From: Bactericera cockerelli
Lineage: Eukaryota > Arthropoda > Insecta > Hemiptera > Triozidae
DNA: 64,000 bases
Direction: 5' to 3'
Assembly (NCBI GenBank): GCA_024516035.1
Contig: CM044967.1
Location: 466,383 to 530,382, forward strand
Shown here: piece after piece, positions 1 through 12,056 of the stretch
How positions within the stretch are numbered: position 1 is the stretch's first letter
How the letters are laid out: every line of letters starts with the position of its first letter
Program-made: the position numbers and the translations under genes
Notes under the pieces: generated by a model
What the model was told of the DNA's origin: nothing
Seen by the model: only the letters and a program-made list of their open reading frames with translations
Database searches by the model: none

Positions 1-239
1 TAGGATATTAATCTCTGAATAACTTCACGGAAGCAAAAAATTCATACAATTCAACAACAACAAAAATATTCAAGATATTAGATCTATATACAATCTACAA
101 TACTTAATAATGCGAAATATAACTATACATGTACAAATTTACGCTGTAGGTACATTGACTCATTTATGGGAGAAGAGATCTGACCCTCTCAGTACAGCTT
201 CGCGTACATAGGTTTTAGTTGAATTTCATAAACAAAAAC

Positions 240-1960
240 TTTGCTAAGTCATCAAGATACTCAACGCTAATCCTAAAAATAAATCGAAAGTAATTTGGCA
301 CGTATTAAATGAAAATACAGGTCGCTCTGACAAAAAAGGAAAAAAGACATATCTGAATTACGGGTGAATGACCAGAAGAACAGACCCAGTCGAAATAGCC
401 AATGGGTTGAACACATTTCTTCAAACGGTGGCTCTCTCGGATCAAAATGACCTATCGTTGGAAAACCCGATTTTCTTTATGCCTAATATCGTGGCAGCAG
501 AAAACTTCACCTAATCACCATCATCTGTCAATGAGGTATTGAAAATTTCAAAAACATTGAAGAACACCAGATCCACAGGATTGGATGATATACCTGTAGG
601 TATAATAAAAGAAAATATGGTAATACTTGCTCCTCCCTTAGTCAACGTTTTCAATTAAACATTTAAATCCGGAACTCTCTTCAAAAAAGGTGATACTTTT
701 GATCCGAGAAACTACCGACCTATTGAACTGCTACCTGTTTTTTTCCAAACTGCTTGAGAAATTGGTAAAAAGTAGACTCCTTGGTTACTTACAAAGACAC
801 CATCTTTTGGTTAATGAGCCGTTCGGATTCAAACCAAATACATCCACAACTGATGCAGTGTCTAACTTTCTGGTACATCTCTATAAAGGCCTAGCACAAA
901 ATAAGCAAACAATCGGTGCCTTCGGTGCCTTTTGTGACCTAACAAAGGCGTTCGAAAGCTTTCATATTTCTCTATTTCTCAAAAACTTGAAATCTGCGGC
1001 ATCAGAGAAAAATCTCTACAGTGGTTTGATACCTACCTGACTCATAGACAGCAGTATGCGACACTTAGCAAAGAGGAGAACGGCGAAAAAAACCATTATG
1101 AATCTGAGAATGTTGAGGTGTTGTCGGGAATTCCAACCGGGAGTATCTTGGGGCCTTTGCTGTTCTTACTTTATATAAACGACTTGGTTATTACATTAAC
1201 TGATCTCTTACTACCACTATACGCCGACGACACCTCAATATTAGTCACCTCAGACGACCAATGTTCTCTTCTTCATAAATGTCACGAAATAATGTCTAAA
1301 CTATACAATTGGTTCCGAGCAAACAAATTGAACCTAAATAACAAAACAACATTTCTCAAGTGGCAAGCATCCAAATGAATTAATAACAACCGGGTCACTA
1401 ATCGTAAATCAAGTACAGGAAACCAAAATTTTAGGAATAATCATAAATGAAAATTTAAATTGGAAACCCCACATAGCACAGCTTGCTAAAAAAAACTAAA
1501 TTTAGCAATATATGCTATAAGATCCACTAGATACAACATTTTATTTATTTATTTATTTTATTTTATTTAACATTGATGTTGAATCTGCTATTATAGCGTA
1601 TCACTCCCTTTTCATGAGTTTAGTCGGCTATGGTATAGAATTCTGGGGAAATGATCATGACCTGACTAAGATTTTTGTCTTGCAGAAGCGTGAATTAAGA
1701 GCTATATACACTCAGGGTCCGCCAAATAAAAAATAGCCACTCGAAATATCTATAGAACGGATTAAAAAAAATTAAATGCTATGACACGTGTACAATTATA
1801 TCGAGGGAGAAAACTTTTCTACCACAAAAAAAACTACCGTTAAAAAATGGGCCAAGTTCCAGAACTCCTATCCAAAAAGGTTTCGCCAATGAATGCAATG
1901 ATATCTTGTTTACGGCCAAGTTATCTTGGTAGTAAACTATTTCTTTTATTAAAACCCTTT
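240..1960 (+). mobile_element. Decayed non-LTR retrotransposon, reverse transcriptase region
   Basis: Conceptual translation in shifting frames gives reverse-transcriptase blocks in the expected order. Around 690-1040 there is NYRP-like text followed by FSKLLEKLV, then a palm motif resembling DLTKAFESF. Around 1118-1378 there is GIPTGSILGPLLFLLYINDL followed by the catalytic motif YADDTSI. Around 1615-1735 comes the downstream text YGIEFWGN and LQKRELRAIYT, typical of the C-terminal region of CR1/Jockey-group ORF2 proteins. Stops and frameshifts separate the blocks, so no active enzyme is encoded. A T-rich insertion-like stretch near 1545-1570 interrupts the 3' part. The exact clade is an inference; the reverse-transcriptase identity is clear from the motifs. 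Confidence 0.85.
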
Positions 1961-2184
1961 TTTTGAGTTCCTTATTTTGTATGTTTTTAACTGCAAAACT
2001 ATCCTCTAACTTGGCAGTTTCGCTCCTTGTGATGGTTATATTGTCATTTTGTACCTTGATATTGACGTTTTTGATATCAGTTCTTTTTAATTATTCCAAA
2101 GCTTGACGACTATTTTTACACGAAGTGTTTTTTGGGGGATATCACTACTTTTTGATTTAATTGATTTTCCTCAATCAGTGATGC

Positions 2185-2216
2185 AAAAAGGGCGTAAATC
2201 GACTTACGCCCTTTTT
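2185..2216. repeat. Perfect short hairpin
   Basis: Arms AAAAAGGGCGTAA and TTACGCCCTTTTT flank a loop of a few bases. It lies in a gene-free stretch, about 70 bp before a second hairpin. It could be a MITE relic or a structured transcript. Confidence 0.6.
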
Positions 2217-2283
2217 CCATCAAGCCCCACAAACAAAAAAGAAACTTTAGAAAGATGTTGAGAGAAAATTTTATAGTACTTTC

Positions 2284-2333
2284 AAAATTGAATTATAGCC
2301 TTTTTTCTTGTAAAAGGCTATAACTCAATTTTG
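2284..2333. repeat. Hairpin with about 20 bp arms
   Basis: The left arm AAAATTGAATTATAGCC and the right arm GGCTATAACTCAATTTT are near-perfect inverted copies around a short loop (TTTTTTCTTGTAAAA). No coding potential. Probably a foldback remnant. Confidence 0.6.
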
Positions 2334-2339
2334 GTCCAG

Positions 2340-3340
2340 TGAAATACTTTGGTTATGCCAAAATATTAATTCCTATAATAAGGACATTTGATAAATACCA
2401 CAATCGCAGCTCCAAGATAACCAGAAAAAAAAAAAGAAAAAAGAAATACGGTTTTCTTTTAAAAGACTATATCTCCTATCCTATACATAATAAATACGTG
2501 AATCTATAAAAGGTATGCAGAGATGAAAATTCCCTATTCAAAAACGTAGCTCACGTCCTTCCACGATAAGCACACGTTGCTATACCCTTGACAGAAAATT
2601 GGTCTGAAAAAAAAAAAAAACCGTATGAATAATTTCATGAAATTCAAGATTTTCGGCGTGGCCAGTAAACGACTTTAACTGTACGTTGGAACCTCGCGCT
2701 TTCGTGAAACACAGTCTATTTTCGCGTCTCATTACGAATTTGAAATAAAAATTGATAAAAGTTAGCGGGAAGTGGGCGAAAACAATAAAACAAAATACAT
2801 ATTAACTCTGTTTCGTGTTAATCTATATTGGCTGGCGCTATTTGATTTTTTTTTTTTTAAAACATTGCAAAAGTGGCCCTAAATCTACTTCAGATGGACC
2901 AATGTGTCCCAAAAACTAAGGGGGGAAAAATCAATTTCTCAACATTACACCAATTTCTAATTGAAGCATGCTTTAGAGAGATAATATTTCATAAACAGAC
3001 AAACTAAAAGATACAAATTATTTGCAATTGTCGAGTTGAAACTAGTCGAGTTTGTTGGGTCAAATGTCAATTAAGAAGGAGCATGGATTGATGGAGAGGA
3101 ACGCGCGAACCAATATAAATGAATACTGGACTTTTTGAAGAGAGACATGAATCTGAAAACAATTAATTAGAGTTACTAAGAAGTTATGAGTGTTATGACG
3201 GTCTAACAATCAGTCAAGGTCCAATCCAACAGTGCTGGATCTAGGGTAAGACTTTTAAGTGGACATAATCAAATTAACCGTCGGTATAGGGTACAGGGGG
3301 AGCAAAACCACATTACAGGATTAAAGTTAAGCTAAGGTAG
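2340..3340. other. Gene-free AT-rich stretch
   Basis: No open reading frame with family motifs was seen here. It holds several A homopolymers (near 2425 and 2608) and a T-run near 2848 but no convincing repeat boundary. Confidence 0.5.
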
Positions 3341-3342
3341 AC

Positions 3343-3641
3343 ATGACATCAGAGGCATGGCCGAAGTTAAGGACTGCTGACCAGACTCGTTTCCTCACTT
3401 GGTTCGAAAATTCGTCGCACGAGAAAGCCCCGAGTCTGGACAGCAGTCCAGCGCGGGGAAAGGCTATGCCGCTTGGTAAAACACTCGACTACGGTGCAGG
3501 CTTCTTCCTACCTAGTAGATATAAGACGTAGACAGACCACGATATAAGACGGAAATCTCGGCCAAAATACTTCGATTCGTTGCACCAGAAATCCTTGAGT
3601 CTGGTCGGTAGTCCACAACTTCGGCCATGCCTCTCATGACA
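3343..3641. mobile_element. Foldback element with about 65 bp inverted arms
   Basis: The left end carries AGAGGCATGGCCGAAGTT followed by GACCAGACTC. The right end carries the reverse complements, GAGTCTGGTC then AACTTCGGCCATGCCTCT. Arms are imperfect and about 65 bp long with a roughly 170 bp centre. The 62-codon open frame at 3343-3531 overlaps the arm and is not considered a gene. No clear target-site duplication was found, so the superfamily is unknown. Confidence 0.7.
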
Positions 3642-3649
3642 TTTTGAGA

Positions 3650-5540
3650 AGTATGATCGATTCCGGGCGCGTTTCGACTAGGGTCAGATATTACTGTTTC
3701 GGCTGTAGAAGCATATAATGGCGGAACCTTCGACTCTCACCTGAAACGTCCATCCCATTAAAATCATAAGTTCCTAGGAACATCTTGTAATTAAAAATTA
3801 CTAGAGTAATTAAAAATTCAAATCAGGAACATCTAGAAGTTCCCAAGAGCTCTAGGAAAAACTAATTGCAAGGAACTTCGCGATGTTCTAGAAGTTCCAG
3901 ATATCGGGAAGTCCCTGCAATATATTTTATACACTTATAACTACAGAGTGTTCATAAAGCTCAGCAACAGTTGATCAACATTTGAACGGTTAAACTTAGG
4001 ATGTTGACCGAAGTATGTTCATATAGTAGGTACGTTTTTAACTTATTTGAAATCTCAAGGACATGGAGCAGCCCCCAAGGGAGTCAATTTTAAAATCTTA
4101 CAAGACCTTCCATCACGTTGGTTCTTTCTTTCTTAGTCGCTTAACAATTTAACTCCCAAAATGGCGGACTCCGAAATAAATATTAAAAAACAGTAGTACT
4201 TCAATACAGGGTAAAATATATATATATTTTTTTAATTTTCCAGCTCTGAATCATTCAAAATTTATTTAGCTATTGTTGGACTTTATGGACACACTGTATG
4301 TACGAGTATTTTAAGACACCAACATATTTATGAAGAATGGTTTCTGACAGCAAAAGATTAACTTAGGGAAGAAATTAAACTCTTTATACGATGTTTTAAA
4401 ATACCATATAATTTTGTAGGTATTCTGAATGAGGTGGTACATTTTGCATTATGCAAAAGTCATAGATAAGTAAAGCCTTTTTTTTCGACAGCATCTCGAA
4501 GCCATAATAAATACTCTATGCATGTAAATAAAATATAGTCCAATCGGTGTATTAATTATCATAATTAAGTATTATCTCAAACCTTATCAAACACGCAAGA
4601 GCATTGCACTTATTGAATTATTGCGTGTTAATGGAGATACAATAATATTAGTATTATTAGTATGTAAATAAAACACTCGTAGTGATCCGCAGCGGTTTCA
4701 AGAGGCTTGAGTTACATCACGAAGAACATTTTTATTTTTACGCTCTTCACCGACAGCAAAATGGGAGGAACACGAATTGTCACCGATCATAATAATTTGA
4801 ATATACCTAGTAATCCTAGTATAAATTTTAAACCTAACCTAAAACTACCTAAGTAGGTAAAAGAGTTGCACTATCATGTCCCAACATGTTTAACGAACTC
4901 TTCCTAGTTCCTTGACCTAGCGCCTTGAAATTGTTGCCTACGCCAAATACAATGAATAAACCCTTACTTATGCCAAGGATCAACATGATAGGGCAGATTA
5001 TTATTGAACACAAAGACAGCTATGCTTCTTCTCTGTCGGAGGAGTTAATAAAAAAACAACAGGAGAAAGTGTTCCTGCAGTGGGCCATGAGTTCATGATG
5101 TAATCCACTTGTAGGTACCATGGACATTAGAACATAAACTCAATATCAAACCTATTACTGCTGAGAGAGGACCTACTTTGCGAGGGTCTATATGGATTTC
5201 GGTGTCACCGGAATTCTACAGGTTGCACATGCACAAGCACACTGCACAGTGTATCAAGAGCAAAGTTTTAGAGTGAGACACACTGTATAAGTAGGTACGT
5301 ACTTCCTTTACGAGGTAAATGTCCTGCCTGTAATCCGAGTCATACTGGCTCAAGGTGATTCTGTAAATAATTCAATATTAGTACGGCTTATTCTTTATTT
5401 TTATTGTTAAAAACTAAGAAGATTTTTCTTTTTTCTGTGTCTCTGTCTTTTCTTCTCCCATCAATAGAACGTTTCCCCTGTTGGCAAGTATTTCGTACCT
5501 AATGGCTATCAGGGCTACTTAATTCCTGTGAATAAATAGC
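3650..5540. other. Gene-free stretch
   Basis: AT-rich non-coding DNA. Around 3770-3910 AGTTCC and GGAACT words recur close together, including palindromic TTCTAGAA near 3886. TAGGTA words are common. No gene or element could be delimited. Confidence 0.5.
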
Positions 5541-5690
5541 CTCTAGGATACCATTAACTGTTCGGTTGGACCATGGTCCAGAGGGTAAGTGACCCGGGTT
5601 CGATCCCCGGTTGGGTACGTAGAAAATCTCATACTTTGTGATAAATTGCTTGTATGAGTGAACGACCAGCGGCGGCATCATCAGAGTAAA
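5540..5690 (+). repeat. tRNA-like SINE copy
   Basis: The stretch around 5570-5620 has an A-box-like region followed by the B-box-like GGGTTCGATCCCCGG. The following about 70 bp shows no cloverleaf, so it reads as a SINE head and tail and not a tRNA gene. The open frame on the opposite strand is incidental. Confidence 0.5.
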
Positions 5691-6242
5691 ATTAAAATGT
5701 GATTTTTAGTATTGATGTAGGACCTCCAAAAGTTGTGGAGAGGCTCTTGTTTTACGACAAGAAGATTCATAATACCTACTCCAAATAAAATTAAATCACT
5801 TTATCTATTCAAATGATTTAAGAAACACCTTAAGTCATACTCATTAGCAGGGTCCGCAATTGCCATTATGTCATGACATCATACCTGTTTTTTTTCTTCT
5901 TTTTTCCATATTTTGCCCTTTTTTGGCAAAACGTCGTTTTGACTGAAGAGAATCCAATGAAAGGAAATTAACTTTTGAAAAAAATTAAAGAATAATCAAA
6001 GTCAGATTTAAGTTCAACATGACAACATGTAAAAAAAGTAGGTAGATATAAAATTGATTATTACACACTGTCTATTAAAAAAAAAACTTTCGTTCTATTT
6101 TATTACAATAACAGTCTAACAACCTCACCAAGACAGGAATAATGGAGTGTTTGGAGCTCACATAGTCGAGTGGGAGAGCTCATATGTGAGAAAACTGCCA
6201 CTTTAAAGAAAGCAAAAAAATCCTTATATTTTAATTTTTTCC

Positions 6243-6375
6243 TTTCTGCCACTGGTCGCAGCTCACATTAAAGCAGCAGCTACTCACGAGGTGTGAGTGG
6301 ACCCCGGCCATCTTAGTAGAGAGCAGGAAAAATACTGCCCTACTGAGGATCGAATGTAGGACACTCGTAGCTTCT
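6243..6375. repeat. Interspersed repeat, family B
   Basis: Shares CCACTGGTCGC, then CTACTCAC-like text, then TGAGTGGACCCCG and a degenerate B-box-like GATCGAATGTAGG with a second copy at 27551-27690. A short piece (ACTGGTCGCAGCTC) recurs at 29802-29818. Probably a tRNA-related SINE; ends not defined. Confidence 0.5.
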
Positions 6376-6402
6376 ATTTCTACTGACTTTTCTTCTGTTT
6401 AC

Positions 6403-6810
6403 TTGGAATCTGATGTCAATGATAAACTGAATTATTTTTATAATATTATTTTATCTCTTCACAATAAATTCATTCCTCTGAAGCTGGTTACGGTTGGTGG
6501 TCCTAAAAAAAGGCATGGATCACGAAAGGAATCGCTAAATCGAGTGCCCGCAAACGTGAATTATTTCGCGCCTGTAAAACTTCTCCAGATCCGTTCCTTC
6601 ACACCTACTACCGAAGTTACTCTCGTATATTACAGAATGTTGCGTGTACCGCTAAGAGGCTTGATAAACTTAATCGTATTAATAAATCCCCACATCACAA
6701 GAAGTGTACAACAATATGGAACATCTTGAAGTCATTTAGTAAGGCTAATTCCAAGAAACATCATGAATGCAAACTTCTTGAGGGTGGTATAGAGATTAAC
6801 AATTTGTAAG
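6403..6810 (+). mobile_element. Non-LTR ORF2 fragment, linker between endonuclease and RT
   Basis: After a frameshift in an A-run at about 6508, the frame reads KAWITKGI, then SARKRELFRACK, DPFLHTYYRSYSRIL, AKRLDKLNRINKS and TIWNILKSFSKAN before a stop near 6810. This order is the region between endonuclease and reverse transcriptase in CR1/Jockey-group ORF2 proteins. It is followed by a T-run, so the copy is truncated at both ends. It is not joined to the fragment at 240-1960. Confidence 0.8.
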
Positions 6811-7125
6811 AGGTTTTTTTTTTATAGTTAGATCTTTTTACCCTCTCAGAACTAATATATAAGCTAAAATAAATATTGTAACCAATAGACATGTTAAAAA
6901 AAAAAAAAAAAATGTTATGCTTGGTAAAATACTTAGTTGAAGGGACAAGCTTGTGAAATTGTTATTTAAAAAAAAAAAAAAAAAAAAAAATTGTTTGAAA
7001 AAAAAAAAAGAGATTAACGATCCTGTCAACTATTGTATGCTGTATCAATGACAACCAAGACATAAATATGTAGTCTATTAACTTTTTAATAAAAGATAAG
7101 GTTTATAGGCTTATTGAATAAAATA

Positions 7126-8043
7126 CGAGGTTTGGCTATTAAGTTCGTAGACTCTTTCCATAAAACGATGTGTGTTTAACATACCCAACTTTAGTAGTTA
7201 TCCCCTTCAATGTACTCCCCTCCTCTATCACTACAACGTTCTAAGCAAATTTTCCATTGATCGAAACAGTGGTGGAGGTCATTTTGTGTGAGGCCTTTCA
7301 AGACTTTTGCCGGTTTTTTCTTAACGTCATTTACGCTGTCAAATCTGGTACCTTTCAGGGTAGATTTGATTTTTGGGAATAAGTAAAAGTCGCACGGGGC
7401 CAGGTCAGGTGAGTAAGGAGGGTGTTCCAACACTGGGATGTTGTACTTGGACAGGAACCTCTTCACAAAGAAGGCACTGTGGACTGGCGCGTGGCACCAT
7501 TTTTGCGCAAACTTTTGTCATGTTGAAATTTTCGTGCAAAATTTGTGTCACACATTATCTATTAATTTTAAGTGTATCAGCCATTAGTCCTAGAGTTAAT
7601 CTACGGTCGGAACGAATCATAACACCAATTTTTTCAATGTTTTCGTCAGTTTTTGAGGTTTTGGGGCGAACAGGACGTGGATCATCCTCAACATCTTCCT
7701 GACCACCTTAAAACCGTTAAACCACTTATAAAGCGTTGATCTTTTCAAACATGACTCCTGGTACACTGTCTTTAACAAAGAAAAAGTTTTACCAACAAGT
7801 TTTACCTAAACTTCAATAATCACTCGTTGCTCAACGTTTTGTATCAATCATAATTCCGGCAAAATTAAAAAAGGTGTCTTGCGCGTCGGGCTATCACAAC
7901 AGAACTAATTACAGTACAGGCATGTGACAGCTATCAATCAAAACACAAGACTTGAAGCTTTCTAAACATGTTCATCATATCTTCCTAGCATGGACAGCTT
8001 TTGCGTAGCGGCTCGCGTCTACGAACTTAATAGCCAAACCTCG
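7126..8043 (-). mobile_element. Mariner-like element with internal deletion
   Basis: Terminal inverted repeats CGAGGTTTGGCTATTAAGTT at 7126 and its reverse complement ending at 8043 extend for about 27 bp with no mismatch seen. Both ends abut TA (7124-7125 and 8044-8045), the target-site duplication of Tc1/mariner elements. The length is about 0.92 kb against roughly 1.3 kb for full mariners. It encodes a transposase remnant on the minus strand. The near-identity of the ends suggests comparatively recent insertion. Confidence 0.92.
7191..7702 (-). pseudogene. Mariner transposase remnant, central part deleted
   Basis: Read on the minus strand, the N-terminal half (about 7700-7505) gives RPKTSKTDENIEKIGVMI, LTLGLMADTLKINR, a stop, then VTQILHENFNMTKVCAKMVP. 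This matches the GRP-linker and second helix-turn-helix region of mariner transposases. It then jumps directly to HAPVHSAFFVKRFL and HPPYSPDLAPCDFYLFP (7500-7330), the block holding the third catalytic Asp. The first catalytic Asp and most of the catalytic core are missing, so an internal deletion of a few hundred bases is inferred at about 7500. The protein ends near 7191. It is not functional. The family assignment is secure from the SPDLAPCD block and the ends. Confidence 0.9.
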
Positions 8044-8141
8044 TATAAAAAAATTACGTTGTTTTGATAAGTTTTCCATTTAACCGAACACATGTGACTT
8101 AATACAAAGAAAAACATCAACTCGAAAAAATTAATCTGATA

Positions 8142-8599
8142 AAGACCCAGTGTCCAAAATTTTGGACAATGTTTGGTGCTGTGGTACAAATTCTAGTTTT
8201 ATAACCTGGTTAAACTATCATTCAAAACCTCAAAATAAGCTCAATAACAGAAAAAATATAAAGAAAAAGAACTATGTTGATAGATAATACAAAAATACGT
8301 TACCAGTAATGTCCTCCTCTCTAAATTTTGACTTGTCTTTGAATTATTTGATCTATCAGAAAATATATTTTGAAAATTTTAAAAATTCCCGCTGATATTC
8401 AATAACAACAGTTTCACCAACAGAAAAAAATAATTTTTATTCCAAAAGATCGATCCTAACTTACCCTAGGAAACCATTATTGCAACAACACAAAATGTCC
8501 AAAATTTTGGACGTGGGCGTTTAAGCATACAAACCACTCAGCAGCTCTGGGCTTTTAGGCTTACAAAAGAAATGTCCAAAATTTTGGACACTGGGCCTT
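8142..8599. mobile_element. TA-flanked MITE with palindromic terminal motif
   Basis: The left end reads AAGACCCAGTGTCC and the right end is its near reverse complement GGACACTGGGCCTT. TA lies on both sides (8140-8141 and 8600-8601). Each end also carries the 16-bp palindrome GTCCAAAATTTTGGAC, which recurs inside at about 8497. A related piece GTCCAAAATTCTG lies just outside at 8695. No transposase. A Tc1/mariner-type nonautonomous element is inferred from the TA flanks. Confidence 0.7.
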
Positions 8600-9730
8600 T
8601 AAGCTTACATAACACAAAAAGTGCTTGGGCCTTTAGAGGATATTGGATACCTGCCCATACAGTGTTCAGGATTTTGTGCATACACTATGACGTGTCCAAA
8701 ATTCTGTTATCAGTATCTCCCTCCCTTTATCTCTACATTCCTTTTTCTCTATGTCTCTTCCTATATCTCTCTTTTTTAGCAACCATATCTTCATGTATAT
8801 GCATTGAGCACTTTCTTATCTTCCTCTGTATCTTTTTTTCCATGTCTTTTCCAGCATCTACAGTCTACACTATTTCTTCATATCCATTTAAGTAGGTATG
8901 AGAGTAATAATTCCTCATCAATTTCATTTCATGACTGTCTGCTCCTATAAACTCTTGATTTTTCCACTTGGGATTCTTATACATAGAGCATTAAGTTTTT
9001 TTTTGTTTTGTTGTTGTCTAAATTAAAATATAATTATTCTTATGCGTAATTGTGTACATACGTGTTGTATAAATATGCACCGATAAAATACGTTTCATTA
9101 CATTGCACCTTGCGTGCAAGCCTAGTGCGCTACCCCCTTGGCCATGGTGACTACTTATTATGAAAACTCTCTGTCAACTGGATATCTCAAAGATATTATA
9201 CGATTATTATTACGACTATGATTGTGTCAATTATCATCGATTTTCGTTGGGAATTCAGGCACTCACTTAGGTTGTTGCTACTAATGATAGAACAACTCTT
9301 GACAACCTGACGCTAACACATAAAGACTAATTTCTAAAATTAATGCATCCAGATATTCAATAATTAAACTCAGATACACGAAAGGTGTCAATGGTTGTGT
9401 CATAACTAATGGTTGACACTGACTCTCATAGAAGTTCCCTGATTCTGAACCCGTGTAGTAATGAGACCTTCCGTCTAGACGTCGCGCGTCGAGAGTCCAG
9501 AATCCAGGGCGATATTAGAATCCTACTGATAAATAATTAGGGTCGGCTTTTAATCTACATCAGTTTAGATTTGATTTTAAACATCAGAGGCAAAATTTCA
9601 TTCTTTTTGGATCACAGAACCAAAATATTTGAATTTGCTACATTTGGGTAGGTTCTGTCTATTCAAGATTACGACTATCGGATGATTACGACTGATCCAC
9701 CAAAGAATAAATAAATATATTTGATTTTAG
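8600..9730. other. Gene-free stretch
   Basis: A T/C-rich run occupies 8708-8890, and its open frame has low-complexity composition typical of chance. A tRNA-like fragment in reverse orientation may lie at 9105-9155. Nothing else could be supported. Confidence 0.5.
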
Positions 9731-9734
9731 TCTT

Positions 9735-10800
9735 AAAGGACGATCTTCAATTCATTTCCCTCCAGAATGTCTCTACATTTCTCCAAGACACTTTTCAAGT
9801 TGTTCTTATCGTCTGAAATCAATGCCACATCGTCAGCGAATAACAATATTACTTCCGATGAATTTCTAATATTAGATATCGGAGCTATTGTGGTCGTTTT
9901 TGTAAAAAAAATATTTTTTTGCTCCGATTTCAATTTTTTTCATGTTTCTGGATTTTTCATAACCTGCTGAGCAACTTTAATTTTGTGTCAATCTGTCGGT
10001 CTTTCTGTGTGTCTGTTAAAAATATTCCTTGTAACGCGCAAATCTCCGAATCTACTGAAGGGATTTCGATGAAATTTTGTACATAATATAGGAAACAAAT
10101 TTGAATAAAATCGGTTCAGCAGTTTTGGAGATATAGGTGATTTAGTAAAAAATCTCAAAATTGCCACATGTATACAATGTGAGCCAATCACGAGGAAGTA
10201 TTGTGTCCACAAGTGGCAGTGTATTTTTCTGAGGCCTTCCATTTCGTCTTTTGTTAGATAGTTTATTATTATTATTATTATCAATAATAAAGGAGATAGC
10301 ACTGATCCTTGATGGACGCCTACCTTGACCATGAACTCACTTGACGTTCCAGAGATGCATCTGATTTGCTTTGAAGGGTTGGTATACGACTATACGTACA
10401 TTCTTGAATGATATCTTGAATACTGATAACATTAGTACCATCATTTTTATATCTACCTACAAGATCTCTAGGTATACGGCCAAAAGCTTTTTCGAGGTCT
10501 ATGAAGATTGTTTGGAGGTTCTTTTTGACAAGAGTTTGTATGGCAACAGTAGTTGATGTGCGACAAATTTGCTTTATCTAGTTTTTACAGTTCTCTCATA
10601 GATTTTAACTGTGTGGTACATGAGATTAATACCACGATAATTTCCACTCGTTGTGACTCTTTCAAGAGTCAGTCACCTTTGTTTTTGAAAAAAGGAAGGT
10701 TGAAACTTTTTCTGAAGCTATCCGGCATTTGTGTTTGTTATTTTATCAAGCAGATGATAATATAGCCATTGTTTTCCGGAGTCTAAACACTCCTTCCGAA
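9735..10800 (-). mobile_element. Non-LTR RT fragment (RTE-like), interrupted
   Basis: Minus-strand translation gives, in order, a NYRG-like region (about 10640), FIDLEKAFGRIPRDL (about 10500), VGVHQGSVLSPLL (about 10320), then after an interruption LFADDVALISDD and KSVLEKCRDILEGNELKI (about 9860-9735). The wording DLEKAFDRVPR, GVHQGSVLSPLLF and FADD is the reverse-transcriptase palm of the RTE-like type. An ATT microsatellite lies at 10264-10281, and a repeat (9852-10235) sits between the HQGS and FADD motifs. The upstream side stops just before the transposon at 10809. It is nonfunctional. Confidence 0.8.
9852..10235. repeat. Interspersed repeat, family G, copy 1
   Basis: It shares CTTCCGA, AATTTCTAATATTAGA, TTTTGCTCC, GTCGGTCT, TTCCTTGTAACGCGCAA, GATTTCGATGAAATTTTG and TGTGTCCAC, in the same order, with 29091-29795. 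It lies within an RT remnant. Class unknown. Confidence 0.75.
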
Positions 10801-10808
10801 TCTCTCTA

Positions 10809-11260
10809 CAGGGTGGACCAAAAAAACGTTTACACCCGTTAATGGTAGATTACTGACGACATTTCTAGGACGGATCTGCAATCCGTTTTTTCGGATTCGC
10901 CTTTATAACTGCACAAAGTGATTTTTTGCAACTTTCTGAAAAAGTCCGACTTTGGCTTATTCTTCAGGTCAGAACTTTTTTCCTGTTTAAGATGAGTTGA
11001 TTCTGAACAATTCTGCAGAAAGCCAACAAAATTTCGATGTTTCTAGCTGCACTACTTTGTTTTTTACGGTTTGATTTGGCATCTTTTTTGACACCTGAAT
11101 AGAAAAAAAGTTCGCATGTAAATTTTTTACACTTTGAAACACTCAAGATTTGCCTGAGCAAATTTTGGCACAGACATGGGCAAGTTTGATAAAAGTTGGC
11201 GGCTAACCCAAGGATGCTAAAAAATAATTTTACGATTTTTTATCACGTGGTCTTCTGGGT
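10809..11260 (+). repeat. Left long terminal inverted repeat
   Basis: About 452 bp; the partner arm is at 12818-13270. Both arms carry a similar 65-codon open frame (10964-11161 minus and 12917-13114 plus) ending in LILNRKKVLT. I read this as a by-product of arm identity and not as a gene. Confidence 0.88.
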
Positions 11261-11510
11261 AAACAAACCAGGTAAGTCTCAAAAAATGATGTTCAAAATC
11301 TTAAAAGTGTTGACCGTGTAGGGTCGTCTTGTACTCAAAGAGTAATTAGCTATTTATGTCTGATAATTATTTTCCTTGGAATTAATTAAAGGCCAGTCAA
11401 ATGAATGATTGTTTGTTTCTCGATGATAGTTTTCAAGCATATTTTTCTGCATTCTATGAAATTTTATCTTTAAACTTCTTGAGTTTTTTTAGTACAAGTT
11501 ACATAATTGT

Positions 11511-11743
11511 TATTATTCGGATGCTGAAATGGCAGATACGCATTTAGCATATGGAGTTGCCAACAGGAACATTTGGGATCACGTGAAAAACATAGTTTAC
11601 GAAATCTGGTAGCAAGAATCCTGTTGGCATTCGATGACCTGACAGAAAAACCTGGAATCTTCCGCAACATTCGACGGAACATGATGAAGAGGTTCAACCT
11701 TTGCATCCAAGAAGGTGGACGCCACTTCCAACAGTTCCTCTAA
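11511..11743 (+). pseudogene. DUF4817-type transposase remnant: N-terminus joined to C-terminus
   Basis: Plus-strand frame from 11511 reads YYSDAEMADTHLAYGVANRN, the opening of the DUF4817 helix-turn-helix region found in insect Tc1/mariner-like transposases. It runs directly, in the same frame, into IWDHVKNIVYE, a C-terminal block that belongs several hundred residues later. After a frameshift at about 11607 the text continues ARILLAFDDLTEKPGIFRNI and ends FNLCIQEGGRHFQQFL with a stop at 11741-11743, the usual C-terminus of these proteins. The catalytic core is gone. A precise internal deletion between VANRN and IWDHV is inferred. The minus-strand open frame covering the same bases is a shadow. 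Confidence 0.82.
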
Positions 11744-11754
11744 GGGAATTGAGA

Positions 11755-11756
<2 letters not shown>

Positions 11757-11825
<69 letters not shown>
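11757..11825. repeat. GA microsatellite
   Basis: A nearly uninterrupted GA run directly after the transposase remnant stop codon, with degenerate GA-rich sequence to about 11860. Confidence 0.95.
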
Positions 11826-11949
11826 GCAGATAGCGAAAAAGAGATAGAGAGAGAAAGGCAAGAAGGTTCTGAGTTAGAACTAAGGTACTAAAGTCACCAT
11901 TGGTTTCAAAAATTTGTGTGAGGAGAATCCATAGTGTGTACTATGGATA

Positions 11950-12056
11950 AAAAATGGCAACAGTCTTTTTTATTTTGTAGTCATGAATTTTTTGCTGGCT
12001 CTGGCGTTCGGACCGGGTGGACTAGCTTACCACTGAGCTAATCGTGCGCGTCTAAT
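11950..12056 (-). repeat. tRNA-like SINE head, reverse
   Basis: On the minus strand GATTAGCTCAGTGGTAAGC (A-box-like) is followed by GGTCCGAACGCC (B-box-like), then GTAGTCATGAA-type (opposite strand) sequence. Similar downstream text (TTTCGTAGCCATGAA) occurs at 33734-33750, so this looks like a dispersed SINE. Confidence 0.55.

Noticed and set aside
3770..3910. A cluster of heat-shock-element-like GAA/TTC words
   Set aside because: Spacing does not keep the five-base rhythm for three units and no gene lies nearby.
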